From Planctomycetota bacterium (GTDB lineage Bacteria > Planctomycetota > Phycisphaerae > UBA1845): 64,000 bases of DNA. Positions 28,754 through 38,912 of this stretch are shown here, in pieces. The notes beneath the pieces were generated by a model. The model was not told the origin of the DNA, ran no database searches, and saw nothing but the letters and a program-made list of their open reading frames with translations. The stretch lies in the NCBI GenBank assembly GCA_024275565.1, contig JAJRYY010000173.1, positions 1 to 64,000 on the forward strand. Direction: 5' to 3'. Every line of letters begins with the position of its first letter. The stretch's first letter is position 1. A program made the position numbers and the translations under genes.

Positions 28754-29938
28754 CTAACCGATGTTGGCTGCTCGACGCGCGTAGCGGACCGCCTGCTTGG
28801 CTGACGCCAGCTCGACCTGGCCCATCACGCCGTAGTGATCCAGATTGACACCGCCCACACCCCGGTCCACGAGGAGTTTCATCGCCTGTACCGCCAGCGG
28901 CGGATCGCCAAAGGTCGCTTCTCGCGCGGGAATCTGAGCTTCGCAATGCAGGTCGTCACGACGCCCAGCCACGTCGTGCGCAAACGTCAACGCATCATCC
29001 GGCGACTCTGAGAGCGGAATGTCTGCCTCGGCGTTCAGTCTTGCACACCCTGAAGAGACGCGCGATAACCATTTGGCGTTTCGATCGGCGGCGGCGGAAA
29101 CGTGCAACACGAGATCGCAGGAAGCAGCATCCGACAGTCGCCCCACCACCTCGATATGGCGATCGCGCAAGGTCGCGACGTATGCATCCAGCACGCGGTC
29201 TGCTCCCAACAGGTCTTCCAGCGATCCTTCCACCACACGACCACTCTCGATCGCACGGCTTAGCGTCGCACCGGCAGAGCGTGCAGCCGCCTCTGCATCC
29301 ACGCCATCTCTCGTGGCTGACTGGCGACACGATTCGCAGAAACAGACCGAGTACAACGCCTCACCACCAGGTCCCAATGCGTACCGATCGGCGGAGGTCG
29401 CGAGCACGCCGGTTTCAAACGCCCGGTCCATCCCGTACAGTTCGATCGAATCGGGGGCGTAGTTCTGGCACAAATCAGTGACAAGCCCCTGGAGGAATGC
29501 TTCCACATCCAGATTGATCGGGCAGATACAGAGGTCCGACGCGTCGCCGAACGCACTTTTGGCAACCGTGACCGGAAAACGATCAGCCACGCGACCGATC
29601 CGGCGGGTGGGCAGGATGAATCGCAGTTTCATGTCTCGCTTGTGGCAGGCGGCTGCGATGGTTGCGATCGGGTTCCGCGTCTTCAACCACCTGGAGAGGA
29701 TCGGTTTGATACGGGTGTTCGCGTAGTGTGAATCGTCGGGTTGAAAAAAGATACCACCACGCGAACGAAAAATCCGAGGCGACGCATCCGGGCGGGCGCG
29801 TAACTCGCACAGCGGTCCGGAGGCAGCCACCACCGAAATCCCCTGCACACCGATCTCGCCCTGAAGCACATCGAGCACATGCTCAATCCCCTCGTCTTCG
29901 AGATCCCAAGGATAGGCTATAATCTGTACGCTGAACAT
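28754..29938 (-). CDS. Conserved-looking TIM-barrel-like protein, unknown function
   Basis: 394 residues from ATG 29938 (an upstream TTG at 29947 is possible). Alternating strand/helix blocks, SIELYGMDRAF, and a Cys cluster CFCESC near residue 200 recall glycoside-hydrolase-like barrels in which a CFC-x-x-C motif often follows the catalytic-domain midpoint. The end (GGVNLDHYGVMG) fits the last barrel strand. No signal peptide, so a cytosolic enzyme is likely. Substrate and family are not assigned. Confidence 0.6.
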   Translation of the reverse strand: MFSVQIIAYPWDLEDEGIEHVLDVLQGEIGVQGISVVAASGPLCELRARPDASPRIFRSRGGIFFQPDDSHYANTRIKPILSRWLKTRNPIATIAAACHKRDMKLRFILPTRRIGRVADRFPVTVAKSAFGDASDLCICPINLDVEAFLQGLVTDLCQNYAPDSIELYGMDRAFETGVLATSADRYALGPGGEALYSVCFCESCRQSATRDGVDAEAAARSAGATLSRAIESGRVVEGSLEDLLGADRVLDAYVATLRDRHIEVVGRLSDAASCDLVLHVSAAADRNAKWLSRVSSGCARLNAEADIPLSESPDDALTFAHDVAGRRDDLHCEAQIPAREATFGDPPLAVQAMKLLVDRGVGGVNLDHYGVMGQVELASAKQAVRYARRAANIG

Positions 29939-30079
29939 AACCGTCAAGATAACGTATGGGTTCGGTATGGGAAAGTCGAAATTCGGATTCTCTCCCGATC
30001 CAACCGATCGCCTATCCCCGATCCACGATCCAACCGATCTCCCGAACCCGTCGATTAAGGGCTTTCGTCCTGCCTGCGA

Positions 30080-31291
30080 CTATTCGTATCGCAGTGCTTC
30101 CACAGGATCGAGCTTGGAAGCACGGATCGCCGGGTATAGACCGCTGACGATGCCGACACCCGCCGCCATCACCAGCGCGTAAACGATCGCTGAAGGTGGC
30201 GTATACGTCTCAAGGACGCGGGTGATCCGTTCGAGCAGCGCCGATAACCCCACACCAACCAGCACGCCGACAGCTCCGCCGATCATGCTGATGACCGCCG
30301 CCTCAATGAGAAATTGTGTCATTATATCAACCCGCCGAGCGCCAACTGCGATGCGCACGCCAATTTCGCGCGTGCGCTCCGTCACAGATACCAGCATAAT
30401 GTTCATAATGCCGATCCCGCCCACGAGCAGGCTGATACCTGCAATGCTGTACAGAACCACCTCGAAAATCTGAGTCACATCCGCGACCTGCTTCTTCGCC
30501 TGCTCCTGCGTGAAGACTGTGAAATCATCGTCCGTACCCGCTCGGATGCTGTGCTGGGACCGCAGTGTGCGTTTGATCTGCGTGATGGCTGCACTGAGAT
30601 TGCTCGGATTTTTCGCCTGACAGGTAATCATCGTCACGAAGCGCACGCCATAAAGCCGCTTCATCGCAGTCGATATCGGAACAATGACCTGGTTGTCCAC
30701 TTCGCGGAAACCGAGGAACCCTTTTTTCTCCATCACCCCGACGACCGTGAACCCGGTCCCCTTGATTTTCACGCGGTAACCGACGGCAGAAACCTCACCA
30801 AACAGATCCTTGGCGACCTTGTGGCCGAGGACGCACACTTTTCGCTCACCACGGACATCTTCGCGTCGTATGAAGCGACCTTCCACGGTTTCATATTCAT
30901 TGATCCGGTAATAGGCATCCGTGGTCCCGAGGATCTGGACGCCCTTGTTTTTCTGAAAATACTTGATCTGGGCAGCGTTTTGAATCTCAGGTGCAACCGC
31001 CTTGACCAGATCACACTGATCGAGAATCGCTTCCGCATCCTTAAGTTCCAACGCATTCGTGCGTGTCTGAACACCTCGACGCCCACGACTGGAACCGGAG
31101 ACCACCATCACCTGATCGGCCCCCATCGACTCGAAACGCTTCGTGATGTCCTTCTTCGCACCTTCGAGAATCGACATGGCAGACACAACCGCACAAACGC
31201 CGATGACCACCCCAAGGGTCGCCAGAAGCGAACGCATCATATTCGTCTGCAGCCCCCGAAGCGCCATCCAGATAACGCGAAATGTAAACAT
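30080..31291 (-). CDS. MacB-like ABC transporter permease (FtsX family)
   Basis: 403 residues with the four-helix MacB/FtsX plan. An N-terminal helix (LATLGVVIGVCAVVSAMSIL) is followed by a large periplasmic domain of about 230 residues. The C-terminal three-helix FtsX block includes IGIMNIMLVSVTERTREIGVRIA, a family signature. It ends LDPVEALRYE, as is typical. The start is 5 bp after the ATPase gene stop. With its neighbours it forms a MacAB-type tripartite exporter or an envelope mechanotransmission complex. Confidence 0.93.
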   Translation of the reverse strand: MFTFRVIWMALRGLQTNMMRSLLATLGVVIGVCAVVSAMSILEGAKKDITKRFESMGADQVMVVSGSSRGRRGVQTRTNALELKDAEAILDQCDLVKAVAPEIQNAAQIKYFQKNKGVQILGTTDAYYRINEYETVEGRFIRREDVRGERKVCVLGHKVAKDLFGEVSAVGYRVKIKGTGFTVVGVMEKKGFLGFREVDNQVIVPISTAMKRLYGVRFVTMITCQAKNPSNLSAAITQIKRTLRSQHSIRAGTDDDFTVFTQEQAKKQVADVTQIFEVVLYSIAGISLLVGGIGIMNIMLVSVTERTREIGVRIAVGARRVDIMTQFLIEAAVISMIGGAVGVLVGVGLSALLERITRVLETYTPPSAIVYALVMAAGVGIVSGLYPAIRASKLDPVEALRYE

Positions 31292-31296
31292 GATAT

Positions 31297-32115
31297 CTAA
31301 GAAACCCCCGGTTCAGCCGCCACAGTCGACCCGGAATCCGTCACACCAGATACCCCGGATTCCGTTCCACCGGACACCCCTGAGTCCGTCAACACCGACG
31401 CCCCGAACATCCCGCTATGAAGCATCTCGTTTCGCAGCGAAGGCGTGATCGGCGTATCCGTATCGACGACGCCATCCACCATGCGTATCAACCGCTTCGC
31501 CTGTGCAGCCACACTCATTTCGTGCGTCACGAGAATAATCGTCGTCCCCTCTTTATGCAGATCGTGAAAAATCCCCATGATCTGTTCGCCAGTCCGCGTA
31601 TCAAGATTCCCCGTCGGCTCGTCCGCGAAAATCACCTTCGGATTGTTCACAATCGCCCGCGCAATCGCAACCCGCTGACGCTCACCACCAGACATCTCAC
31701 TCGGCTTGTGCTTCGCACGTTTTCCAAGCTGAACACGTTCCAGCGCATCCATCGCCTTCTTATTCGTAAACGTCTCACGACCATACACAAGCGGGACAGC
31801 CACATTGTCGATCGCGGGTGTCCGGTTGATCAAATTAAACGTCTGAAACACGAACCCGATTTCGCGATTACGAATCCGAGCCAGCTCCTTGTCCGACATC
31901 TGCGTCACATCGCGGTCATTCAGGTGATACGTCCCGGACGTCGGCTTATCCAGACATCCCAGCAGGTGCATAAATGTGCTCTTTCCGCTGCCAGACGCAC
32001 CCGTAATGCTCAGAAATTCGCCCGCATCGACATCGAGACTGACACCATCGAGAGCGCGCACAACCTCCGCGCCCATCTGATACACCTTCGACAAGTCCCG
32101 AACCTGTATCAGCAT
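31297..32115 (-). CDS. MacB/LolD-type ABC transporter ATP-binding protein
   Basis: 272 residues from ATG 32115. Walker A GASGSGKST, Q-loop FVFQTFNL, signature MSGGERQRVAIARA, Walker B VIFADEPTGNLD and the switch His in LVTHE are all present, so it is an intact ATPase. The last 45 residues are a Ser/Gly/Thr/Val-rich tail (repeats of DSGVSG and ESGVSG), absent from typical LolD/MacB ATPases. Sits between the adaptor and permease genes. Confidence 0.94.
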   Translation of the reverse strand: MLIQVRDLSKVYQMGAEVVRALDGVSLDVDAGEFLSITGASGSGKSTFMHLLGCLDKPTSGTYHLNDRDVTQMSDKELARIRNREIGFVFQTFNLINRTPAIDNVAVPLVYGRETFTNKKAMDALERVQLGKRAKHKPSEMSGGERQRVAIARAIVNNPKVIFADEPTGNLDTRTGEQIMGIFHDLHKEGTTIILVTHEMSVAAQAKRLIRMVDGVVDTDTPITPSLRNEMLHSGMFGASVLTDSGVSGGTESGVSGVTDSGSTVAAEPGVS

Positions 32116-32187
32116 AGCATACTCGCACAAGACGCCCCGACGACATACATCTCAGCACAACACATCAAAGCACGATGCAACCGGATA

Positions 32188-33567
32188 TCAATCGTCATCT
32201 TCGTCCTGTTCGCGCTTAGTCTTTCTCGGCAAAACAGTATAAACAACATCCACCTCAGAAGGACCATCCAGCACCTCGGCATACATCCCGTTGTCCAGAC
32301 CGATCCGGCAGGGAACGAATTTCGGCTCGACATCCTCCGAATTTTCACCTTGTTCAGGAACATACACACCCAGAACATCCACATCATTACGCCGGATTGC
32401 CTCGTGCGGAACCAGAACAACGTCATAAGCAGCCTGAGCGGTAAACTCAACATCAGCCTGCATACCCGCCATCAGCTTACCACGATTCTCACTCGTCAAT
32501 ACGATATCTACGCGATATGTCACCACCGAACTGACACGGCTGCTCGGTTCAGGGTGAATCCGCTCGATAACACCCTCAAATTCCTCGTCACGAAAAGCCT
32601 CAACATGAACCTTCACTGGCGTACCAGTCGCAAGCGCAGCCGATACAAGATCATCAGAACCACCTGAAGACCCGGATCCAGACGCCGACGTTCCACCAGG
32701 ACGCGCAGACTCATCTGCAATATCACGAACCACTCCGATGTCAGCCTCATCCACATGGGCACGAACGTACACCTTCGATACGTTCGCTACAATCGCAAGC
32801 ATCGTACCAGCAGAAAATGTGGTCTTACCGCCCTGAATCACCTCGCCAACCTGCGTATTCATCTCAACGATCATTCCGTCCACTGGCGACACGATGTCCG
32901 TCTCAGCCAACCGCTTCTCAGCATCCTGCAACGCCGTCTCAGCCTGATCGAAAAACGCCTCCGCCTGCGTCACTTCCTGCTCGGCTAGCTCGATCGAAAT
33001 CTGCGCATCCGCAAGATCAATCTCAGTCAACCGAAGACGCGCCTGCAGCTCATCATACTGCGTCGTCACACGAAGATGCTCATCCGGTGAACAAAGATCG
33101 TCCTGAATCATTTCGTCGAACTTTTTCTTCTGGAACGCGGCGTATTCAACCTGCGGACGTATCTGCTCGACACGCTGCTTCGCCTGTTCCACACCCACAG
33201 TCTGCAACCGACGCAAACGAGTCTTCGCGGAATCCAGCGTCGCACGCGTCCGATTCACCTCAGCTCTCGCCCGATCGACCGACCGCTGCTCCTCATCCTT
33301 GTTCAACCGAATCAGCAGATCGCCCTTGTGAACCATCTCGCCAGGCTGAAAATAGATTGCGATGATCTCCCCACTGGCTTCGGATTTGATCTGATGACGC
33401 GACAATGGCTCAATCTCGCCGGTCGCATTGATCGGAATCGTCAGATCACCACGCGCCAGCGTCTGGGTCTCCCCAGCCATCGAGCTGAAATCCAACTTGA
33501 ACGTACTCACCCGATAGGCTCCGTAAGCTAAGATCAAGAGCACCACGAGCATGAGGGCTTTTTTCAT
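32188..33567 (-). CDS. MacA/HlyD-type periplasmic adaptor protein
   Basis: 459 residues. One N-terminal transmembrane anchor (ALMLVVLLILAYGAYRV) is followed by a lipoyl/biotinyl-like half (GEIIAIYFQPGEMVHKGDLLIRL), an alpha-helical hairpin of about 120 residues, the returning lipoyl half (TDIVSPVDGMIVEMN), and beta-barrel domains. A Gly/Ser-rich insertion (PGGTSASGSGSSGGSDD) interrupts the barrel. It links the inner-membrane ABC permease to an outer-membrane channel, which is not encoded here. Heads the three-gene set. Confidence 0.92.
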   Translation of the reverse strand: MKKALMLVVLLILAYGAYRVSTFKLDFSSMAGETQTLARGDLTIPINATGEIEPLSRHQIKSEASGEIIAIYFQPGEMVHKGDLLIRLNKDEEQRSVDRARAEVNRTRATLDSAKTRLRRLQTVGVEQAKQRVEQIRPQVEYAAFQKKKFDEMIQDDLCSPDEHLRVTTQYDELQARLRLTEIDLADAQISIELAEQEVTQAEAFFDQAETALQDAEKRLAETDIVSPVDGMIVEMNTQVGEVIQGGKTTFSAGTMLAIVANVSKVYVRAHVDEADIGVVRDIADESARPGGTSASGSGSSGGSDDLVSAALATGTPVKVHVEAFRDEEFEGVIERIHPEPSSRVSSVVTYRVDIVLTSENRGKLMAGMQADVEFTAQAAYDVVLVPHEAIRRNDVDVLGVYVPEQGENSEDVEPKFVPCRIGLDNGMYAEVLDGPSEVDVVYTVLPRKTKREQDEDDD

Positions 33568-33959
33568 GAATGATTACCGCCTGACATCTCCAACAGCTCC
33601 CAGAACTACAACTTATACCACGAAAACCAGTAAACAGGGCTTACATTTGGGCGCATCGACATGAATTGCAAGCAGACGCCGCAAAATCTTACAATGTTGT
33701 ACGATATGTTGCACACACATACGTTGCACACACACCTGCATGAAGATCACGCGCAACACCCACGACTGGGCACACATGACACGCCTGAACACGCATCGTA
33801 CGACCTCTGGTGCAGCACCTCACTCAGATGGACGCTAACCCGAGCTATGACCCTGAAAACGACCATTGCGGGAGGTCTGAAGGGAGCGGACCCCGGAAAA
33901 ACGCCCCCTTACGGTCACGTCTCGGGAACAAAAACGTCAGCAATTCCAAGGTATCACGT
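33568..33959. other. Intergenic region, nothing recognised
   Basis: Holds CA-rich sequence (33713-33760, ACACAC and GCACAC words). No gene, tRNA or clear terminator seen. Confidence 0.4.
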
Positions 33960-35072
33960 CTAACCACACATCGTTGCCGGCTCGAACGTCATATCAAAAC
34001 AGTCCGCAACCGGGCGATTCGTGATCTTCCTGCACTCAATGTTAATTCCGTCCGCAAGACCAGGATTCGCAGCGGCAGCTGCAACATACCCCTTGTCAGC
34101 AAGCTCAAGCACATAAGGCAGCGTAGCGTTCGTCAGCGCAAATGTAGAGGTACGCCCCACCGCTCCGGGCATATTCGCCACACCATAATGCACCACGTCA
34201 TCCACCAGAAAGGTCGGATCGTCATGCGTCGTCGGTCGAATCGTCTCGCAACATCCACCCTGATCCACACCGACATCAACAATCACCGCGAATTGCTTCA
34301 TGATCTTCAAATCATCACGCGTAATAAGCTGGGGACAAAGCGCACCTGGTATCAGAACAGCCCCCACCACAAGGTCAGCAGACCTCAGATATTTCCGGAT
34401 CGCGTGGCGATCGCTGTAAACAGTCGTCACATTGGCAGCCATCACATCATCAAGATAGCGAAGACGGTCGATGTTCACATCCATGATCGTGACACGGGCA
34501 CCCAGACCGGCTGCAACCTTCGCAGCATTCGTACCAACAATCCCACCACCGAGGATCACAACCTCTGCAGGTGCAACGCCAGGCACACCACCCAGCAATA
34601 TCCCACGACCACTCATGGGACGTTCGAGATATTTCGCACCCTCCTGAATACTCATCTTGCCGGCGATCTCGCTCATCGGCGTCAGCAGCGGCAACCGACC
34701 ATTGCTGTCCGTAATCGTCTCATACGCGATGGCGATGCAGCCTGTCTCCTGAATCCCCTCCGTCAGCTCCCGATCGGCTGCCAGGTGGAAATAGGTGAAC
34801 ACAACCTGACCATCCCGGATGTGCGACCATTCCTCCCGGAGCGGTTCTTTCACCTTCACAACCATCTCAGCTCGGGAAAATACCTCATCGCGGGTTGGAA
34901 CGATGGTGACTCCCACCGCTTCATATTCCTCATCCGTGATACCGTACCCGGCTCCGGCACCCTTCTGGACGATGACATCATGCCCGCGACGTTTCAGCTC
35001 TTCAGCACCGACAGGAAGCAGTGCGACGCGATATTCGTGTACTTTGATCTCTGAAGGAACGCCCACAATCAT
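33960..35072 (-). CDS. ald: Alanine dehydrogenase
   Basis: 370 residues from ATG 35072, which has AGGTGA about 10 nt upstream; a GTG at 35084 would add four residues. Features are the N-terminal VGVPSEIKVHEYRVAL, catalytic-site KVKEP and FTYFHLAADREL (active His), the Rossmann loop VVILGGGIVGTNAAKVA, and the C-terminal VANMPGAVGRTSTFAL family signature. Catalyses NAD-dependent L-alanine/pyruvate plus ammonium interconversion. Monocistronic in appearance. Confidence 0.96.
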   Translation of the reverse strand: MIVGVPSEIKVHEYRVALLPVGAEELKRRGHDVIVQKGAGAGYGITDEEYEAVGVTIVPTRDEVFSRAEMVVKVKEPLREEWSHIRDGQVVFTYFHLAADRELTEGIQETGCIAIAYETITDSNGRLPLLTPMSEIAGKMSIQEGAKYLERPMSGRGILLGGVPGVAPAEVVILGGGIVGTNAAKVAAGLGARVTIMDVNIDRLRYLDDVMAANVTTVYSDRHAIRKYLRSADLVVGAVLIPGALCPQLITRDDLKIMKQFAVIVDVGVDQGGCCETIRPTTHDDPTFLVDDVVHYGVANMPGAVGRTSTFALTNATLPYVLELADKGYVAAAAANPGLADGINIECRKITNRPVADCFDMTFEPATMCG

Positions 35073-35594
35073 GGCCAATGTCACCTATACAACATGATGG
35101 AAAATACAAGAAAACACCCGCCCGCGCGGACCCAGGGCGGAATCATACCGACCCAGTCGCGCAGAAGCAATCCGACAGGAATGCATAGCACACCCGCAAA
35201 CCCGCGGATACCGAGCAAGCCCAGGAGTACATGGCAGCTATAAACAGAAACCACTGTGGTAATGAAGGACAACTGACACTGTGGAGGACACCTGCTGAAG
35301 TATGAGAACAGATGTGGAGGATAACTGTGAAGGGTGGCCTACCTCTTCAGAGGTGGGGAAGCCGACGATCAACGCTCAAACCGCAAGAAAACGCGATCCA
35401 GCACATCAACGCACACAGCCAGACCAACTTCAAATCAGCCGAGCCGACTTCAAATCAGCCAGACCAACCTCAAATCGACACGCCAGCGGTGCGTATCAGC
35501 CGATCCGGCGGCGAATTCCCCCGCCACATCTGATCGGGCGTGCAAACCGCACCTGGCCGGTCGTGCAAACCACATCCGGGAGGGTGGACAAAAT
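35073..35594. other. Intergenic region with a small tandem repeat
   Basis: Three 20-bp units (35420-35479) of CCAGACCAACTTCAAATCAG type. No coding frame is supported. Upstream of ald the minus strand could hold its promoter, but no good -35/-10 pair was found. Confidence 0.45.
35420..35479. repeat. 20-bp tandem repeat, three units
   Basis: Units at 35420, 35440 and 35460 share ACTTCAAATC or ACCTCAAATC cores with a few substitutions. Confidence 0.75.
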
Positions 35595-35667
35595 TGACCC
35601 CAACGGGACTCGAACCCGTGTTACTGGCATGAAAAGCCAGTGTCCTAGGCCACTAGACGATGGGGCC
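35595..35667 (-). tRNA. tRNA-Glu (anticodon TTC)
   Basis: 73-nt cloverleaf on the minus strand. The acceptor GGCCCCA pairs with TGGGGTC (one G-U), the D-arm contains TCTAGTGGCCTAGGA, the anticodon arm is CTGGC-TTTTCAT-GCCAG with TTC, and the T-arm has GGGTTCGAGTCCC. Discriminator A; the CCA end is not encoded. Confidence 0.96.
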
Positions 35668-36139
35668 GTGCAGCGGTCGGGGGAAGATATAAGCGATTCC
35701 CCCCCTTGTCCAGTAGGGATCATGCGGGGTCGGCACAGAGTTTGAGAATTTATCGATTTTCGCGATCCTCTGCCATTCGGATCGAACTTTCCGGGTTTTT
35801 CGGGACGAAATACCCGCAAAAGCCCTGGTCAACAAACCCCGAAAGGCTCGCTGGACAGGCACGATTCGCTGGGAAATCGATTCACAGGGCGATAGACTCG
35901 CAGGGCAACAGACTCGCGGGGCAATCGCCCGATCTCCAGCAATGCCGCCCGATTCTCAGACACCGCAGCTCGATACCCGTAAGCAGCTCGATGCCTGCAA
36001 ATCGTCTTCGCGTGATCCATCCCCATACGCCGACGCCAGGTTGACATGCCAGACCCACCACCACGACGCTGAAGTATTCATCAAAACACCATACCACAGC
36101 CGGCGAGAAAAAATCCCGAACTCACAGCGTCCCCTGCGC
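35668..36139. other. Intergenic region between tRNA-Glu and pabB
   Basis: Imperfect direct repeats built on CAGGGCAATAGACTCGC occur around 35880-35930. No gene or RNA recognised. Confidence 0.4.
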
Positions 36140-37597
36140 CTACGACCCTGCCCCTGAGGTCCGTACTGCGGACCCTGTATGCTCGGTTTCTGCTTGTTGC
36201 GTCCCTGCTTCTTGCATCCCAATGGCATCTATCATGCCACGGACCTTGGCCAGCGTTTCGTCATACTCGTCAGTTGCGTCGCTGTCTGCGACGATTGCAC
36301 CGCCGCCGTAGATTCTGACGCATCCCGAGGTGTGAACCATGGTGCGGATCGCGATATTCATGCACATCGATCCGTCCAATCCGATCCATCCGATGCTGCC
36401 ACAGTACACGCTTCGCTCGTTGAGTTCCAGGGTGTCTATGATGCGCATGGCTTGTATCTTGGGGCATCCTGTGATGGATCCACCGGGCAGGCCCGCACGC
36501 AGGAGATCGGACCAGTCGCACCCCTCTCGCAGCCTCGACTCTATGGTTCCAACCAGGTGGTATACGGTTGGATGGGCCTCCAGCTCGGCGGGTGATACCA
36601 CATTCACCGTGCCAGGCTTTGACACTCTTCCGATATCATTCCGCATGAGGTCTACAATCATGGTCAGTTCTGCACGGTCCTTCTCGCTGGCGAGCAATTC
36701 CACCTGTCGGGCTGCGTCCAGAACCGGGTCACCCACACGGGGTCTCGTTCCTTTGATGGGGCGTGTCATGACGTGTCCGTCGCACAGAGATACGAACAAT
36801 TCGGGCGATGAGCATAGGATCGTCGCGTCGCCGCAGGGCAGGTAGGCTGAGTATGCGCCCGGGTTGCATCGCCGGAGTCGCTGGTATATCTCGATGGCTG
36901 ACGCGGTTGTTGACGATGTGAACCGTTGCGTGAGATTGACCTGGTAGATGTCACCGGCTGCGATGTGTCGTTTTGCGGCTTCGACTCTATCCTCGTATTG
37001 CTGGCGAGACATGTTTGAGGTGGGTGGTTCTGTGGACGGTGCTTGATGGATCGTCGCGTGGACACCTTCTGTCAGTGCTCTCTCCAGCAGCGTCAGGCGA
37101 TCTTCGATACTCAGGCGTGTCGGTCGTGTTCGTACTCGAGATCCTGCGATATCGACCGCTGCCAGCGTCCATGCTTGTTCCTGGTGGTAGAAGATTGCAA
37201 CCGTGTCGTATAGAGCGAAGTGGACCTGTGGGATCAGGCATTCGCGGGGTATTGTGGAGACCACACATTCCAGCAATGCACCAGCTTCGTAGGAGACATA
37301 ACCCACCCAGCCGCCGACGAACGGAAGCTCCGGGCAACTTAGAGTCGCGTCCGCCTCTCCGACACAGATTCTGAGGGTGTCAAGCCAATCTGCCTGCGAG
37401 GTGCTCATGCTGAGTGTTCTGGCTGGGTCGAACCCGAGGATCGTGAAGCGTCCACCTGGCTGCTCTGGTGCGGCACTCTCAAGGACGAACGGTTGGCGTT
37501 CGCTGGCGACGCGTTGCACCGCGTCTGCGATGGTTGGTCCTGCTGTCAGCCTTCGCAGATGTACGCCTCCTGATTGTCGGTCCCGATCTCGCTCCAT
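36140..37597 (-). CDS. pabB: Aminodeoxychorismate synthase component I / anthranilate synthase component I family
   Basis: 485 residues. An N-terminal domain contains PFVGGWVGYVSYEAG. The chorismate-binding domain contains GDIYQVNLTQRF, the lysine-bearing MTRPIKGTRPR (PabB hallmark; TrpE has an Ala-type motif), SEKDRAELTMIVDLMRND, LPGGSITGCPK and IYGGGAIVADSD. It makes 4-amino-4-deoxychorismate for folate together with a PabA glutaminase encoded elsewhere. The last 30 residues are an unconserved Ala/Thr/Glu-rich tail. Confidence 0.93.
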   Translation of the reverse strand: MERDRDRQSGGVHLRRLTAGPTIADAVQRVASERQPFVLESAAPEQPGGRFTILGFDPARTLSMSTSQADWLDTLRICVGEADATLSCPELPFVGGWVGYVSYEAGALLECVVSTIPRECLIPQVHFALYDTVAIFYHQEQAWTLAAVDIAGSRVRTRPTRLSIEDRLTLLERALTEGVHATIHQAPSTEPPTSNMSRQQYEDRVEAAKRHIAAGDIYQVNLTQRFTSSTTASAIEIYQRLRRCNPGAYSAYLPCGDATILCSSPELFVSLCDGHVMTRPIKGTRPRVGDPVLDAARQVELLASEKDRAELTMIVDLMRNDIGRVSKPGTVNVVSPAELEAHPTVYHLVGTIESRLREGCDWSDLLRAGLPGGSITGCPKIQAMRIIDTLELNERSVYCGSIGWIGLDGSMCMNIAIRTMVHTSGCVRIYGGGAIVADSDATDEYDETLAKVRGMIDAIGMQEAGTQQAETEHTGSAVRTSGAGS

Positions 37598-37706
37598 TGT
37601 GCGGGGAGTATATCACACGGGTCATGTACGCCCAGTGGGCGGGCATCGCGTATCGTTGCACATGCTGAAGATCTGGGACACCACGTCTGTGGGTCAGAGG
37701 CGGAGA

Positions 37707-38870
37707 TTACCCTGCCAGAGGTGCTTCCTGTTCTGCGATTCGCGCCTGGAGTGCAGCGAGGGATTCTTCGAGACATTTGTAGCGTGGCGACTGGAAGACG
37801 AGCAGGTCCATCCACTGGCTGAGTTCGTCGGTATCGGTTCGTTCGAGCGTTCTGGAAATACACTCGGCTGCCCTTTTCTGCTGATTTTCTGCCATGCGTC
37901 GCTCGATCGGGCATAATGCGTCGTGGTTCTCTGCGAGCGTCTCGAACCAGGATTCCAGCGAACCATCGTCAAGACGGTTGAGGTTCATCTGTCGCTGGGC
38001 GATCGAATCCATGGCTGACAGCGATTCGTCGTCGAACCTCTGGTCTGTGAGGTTTAGAACGGTCTGCACGAGGTTGCGTGTGCGACAGTCTGAGACCATT
38101 TGCGTCCATGGCGACTTTTCGTGCTGCGTGACTGACTCATCTTCCCACGATTTTAAGAAGATAATGCGCTGCCCTTTGATGACCCGCTCCATGGGACCGG
38201 TATCACCCGAGACGAAGTTCAGGCGATATTTTCGCGCCAGAGCGAACCTCAGACCGATGGAAAAGTCGCATTGTACACGCATGGTGACGGGTATTGAGAG
38301 GAATGTACCCTCAACAACGTCACATCCGCCGGAATCCAGGACTGCTATCATGCAACCCTCGCTGATCGCGCGGTCGATCAGGAATGTGCGACTTGAATCG
38401 TCAACGGCTTCGTAGGATTCGGGGAATTTTGGTTCCAGGCCAAGTGATGGGTCGCCAGCGTTTGCATTCAGCATGATCGTATCGAGCGTCTGCGTGTTTT
38501 TTGGTGGAATCGCCTGAAAATCGAGACGTTCTCCGGCGGATCGAAGGATTGCGAACGGATTTGCACCTGCATGTTCAAAATCGGTTGGATCGAGGATGAG
38601 GACGTTGGTGAGAACGCGTTTTCCACCTCGACCACTCTCTTCATTTCCGGAGTGGCAGGTGTATGAGACGCACACACGTCCTGTCGACAATCGGTAGAAC
38701 GACGTGCCCGAGGCGTTTTCCGATTTGTCGCAGAGTGCTTCGTGCGATGGCGAATGCTTCGTGATTTCACGCTTCTCGACCGATGTCAACCCGGCGGAGG
38801 CTGCTACGATTCGATATCCCTGCGCCATCAGGGACGATGCGGACGTAAAGATAGCGCGATCTGCCTGCAT
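37707..38870 (-). CDS. GTPase-associated protein 1 (GAP1)-like protein
   Basis: 387 residues from ATG 38870 (a GTG at 38885 is possible). The first 110 residues resemble the GAP1 N-terminal domain: AIFTSA...GYRIVAASAGLT, KHSPSHEAL, FYRLSTGRVCVSYT, GRGGKRVLTNVLIL. The remainder is an alpha/beta then helical region without recognised motifs. GAP1 proteins are described as companions of TRAFAC-type GTPases in predicted NTP-dependent conflict or signalling systems, and the next gene upstream is such a GTPase, 42 bp away. The match is by eye and needs profile confirmation. Confidence 0.65.
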   Translation of the reverse strand: MQADRAIFTSASSLMAQGYRIVAASAGLTSVEKREITKHSPSHEALCDKSENASGTSFYRLSTGRVCVSYTCHSGNEESGRGGKRVLTNVLILDPTDFEHAGANPFAILRSAGERLDFQAIPPKNTQTLDTIMLNANAGDPSLGLEPKFPESYEAVDDSSRTFLIDRAISEGCMIAVLDSGGCDVVEGTFLSIPVTMRVQCDFSIGLRFALARKYRLNFVSGDTGPMERVIKGQRIIFLKSWEDESVTQHEKSPWTQMVSDCRTRNLVQTVLNLTDQRFDDESLSAMDSIAQRQMNLNRLDDGSLESWFETLAENHDALCPIERRMAENQQKRAAECISRTLERTDTDELSQWMDLLVFQSPRYKCLEESLAALQARIAEQEAPLAG

Positions 38871-38912
38871 GGTTCTTCCGCTCACTCTCTTCAGAAACTG
38901 GTCCGCATTAAT

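Noticed and set aside
30314..35054. Long plus-strand frames opposite the MacAB-like genes and ald
   Set aside because: Same shadow effect; composition is Arg/His/Thr-rich without any motif, and each lies inside a well-supported gene.
36140..37597. pabB as part of the GTPase-associated system
   Set aside because: It follows the GAP1-like gene by 109 bp with its own upstream region and is a housekeeping folate gene; adjacency alone is not evidence.
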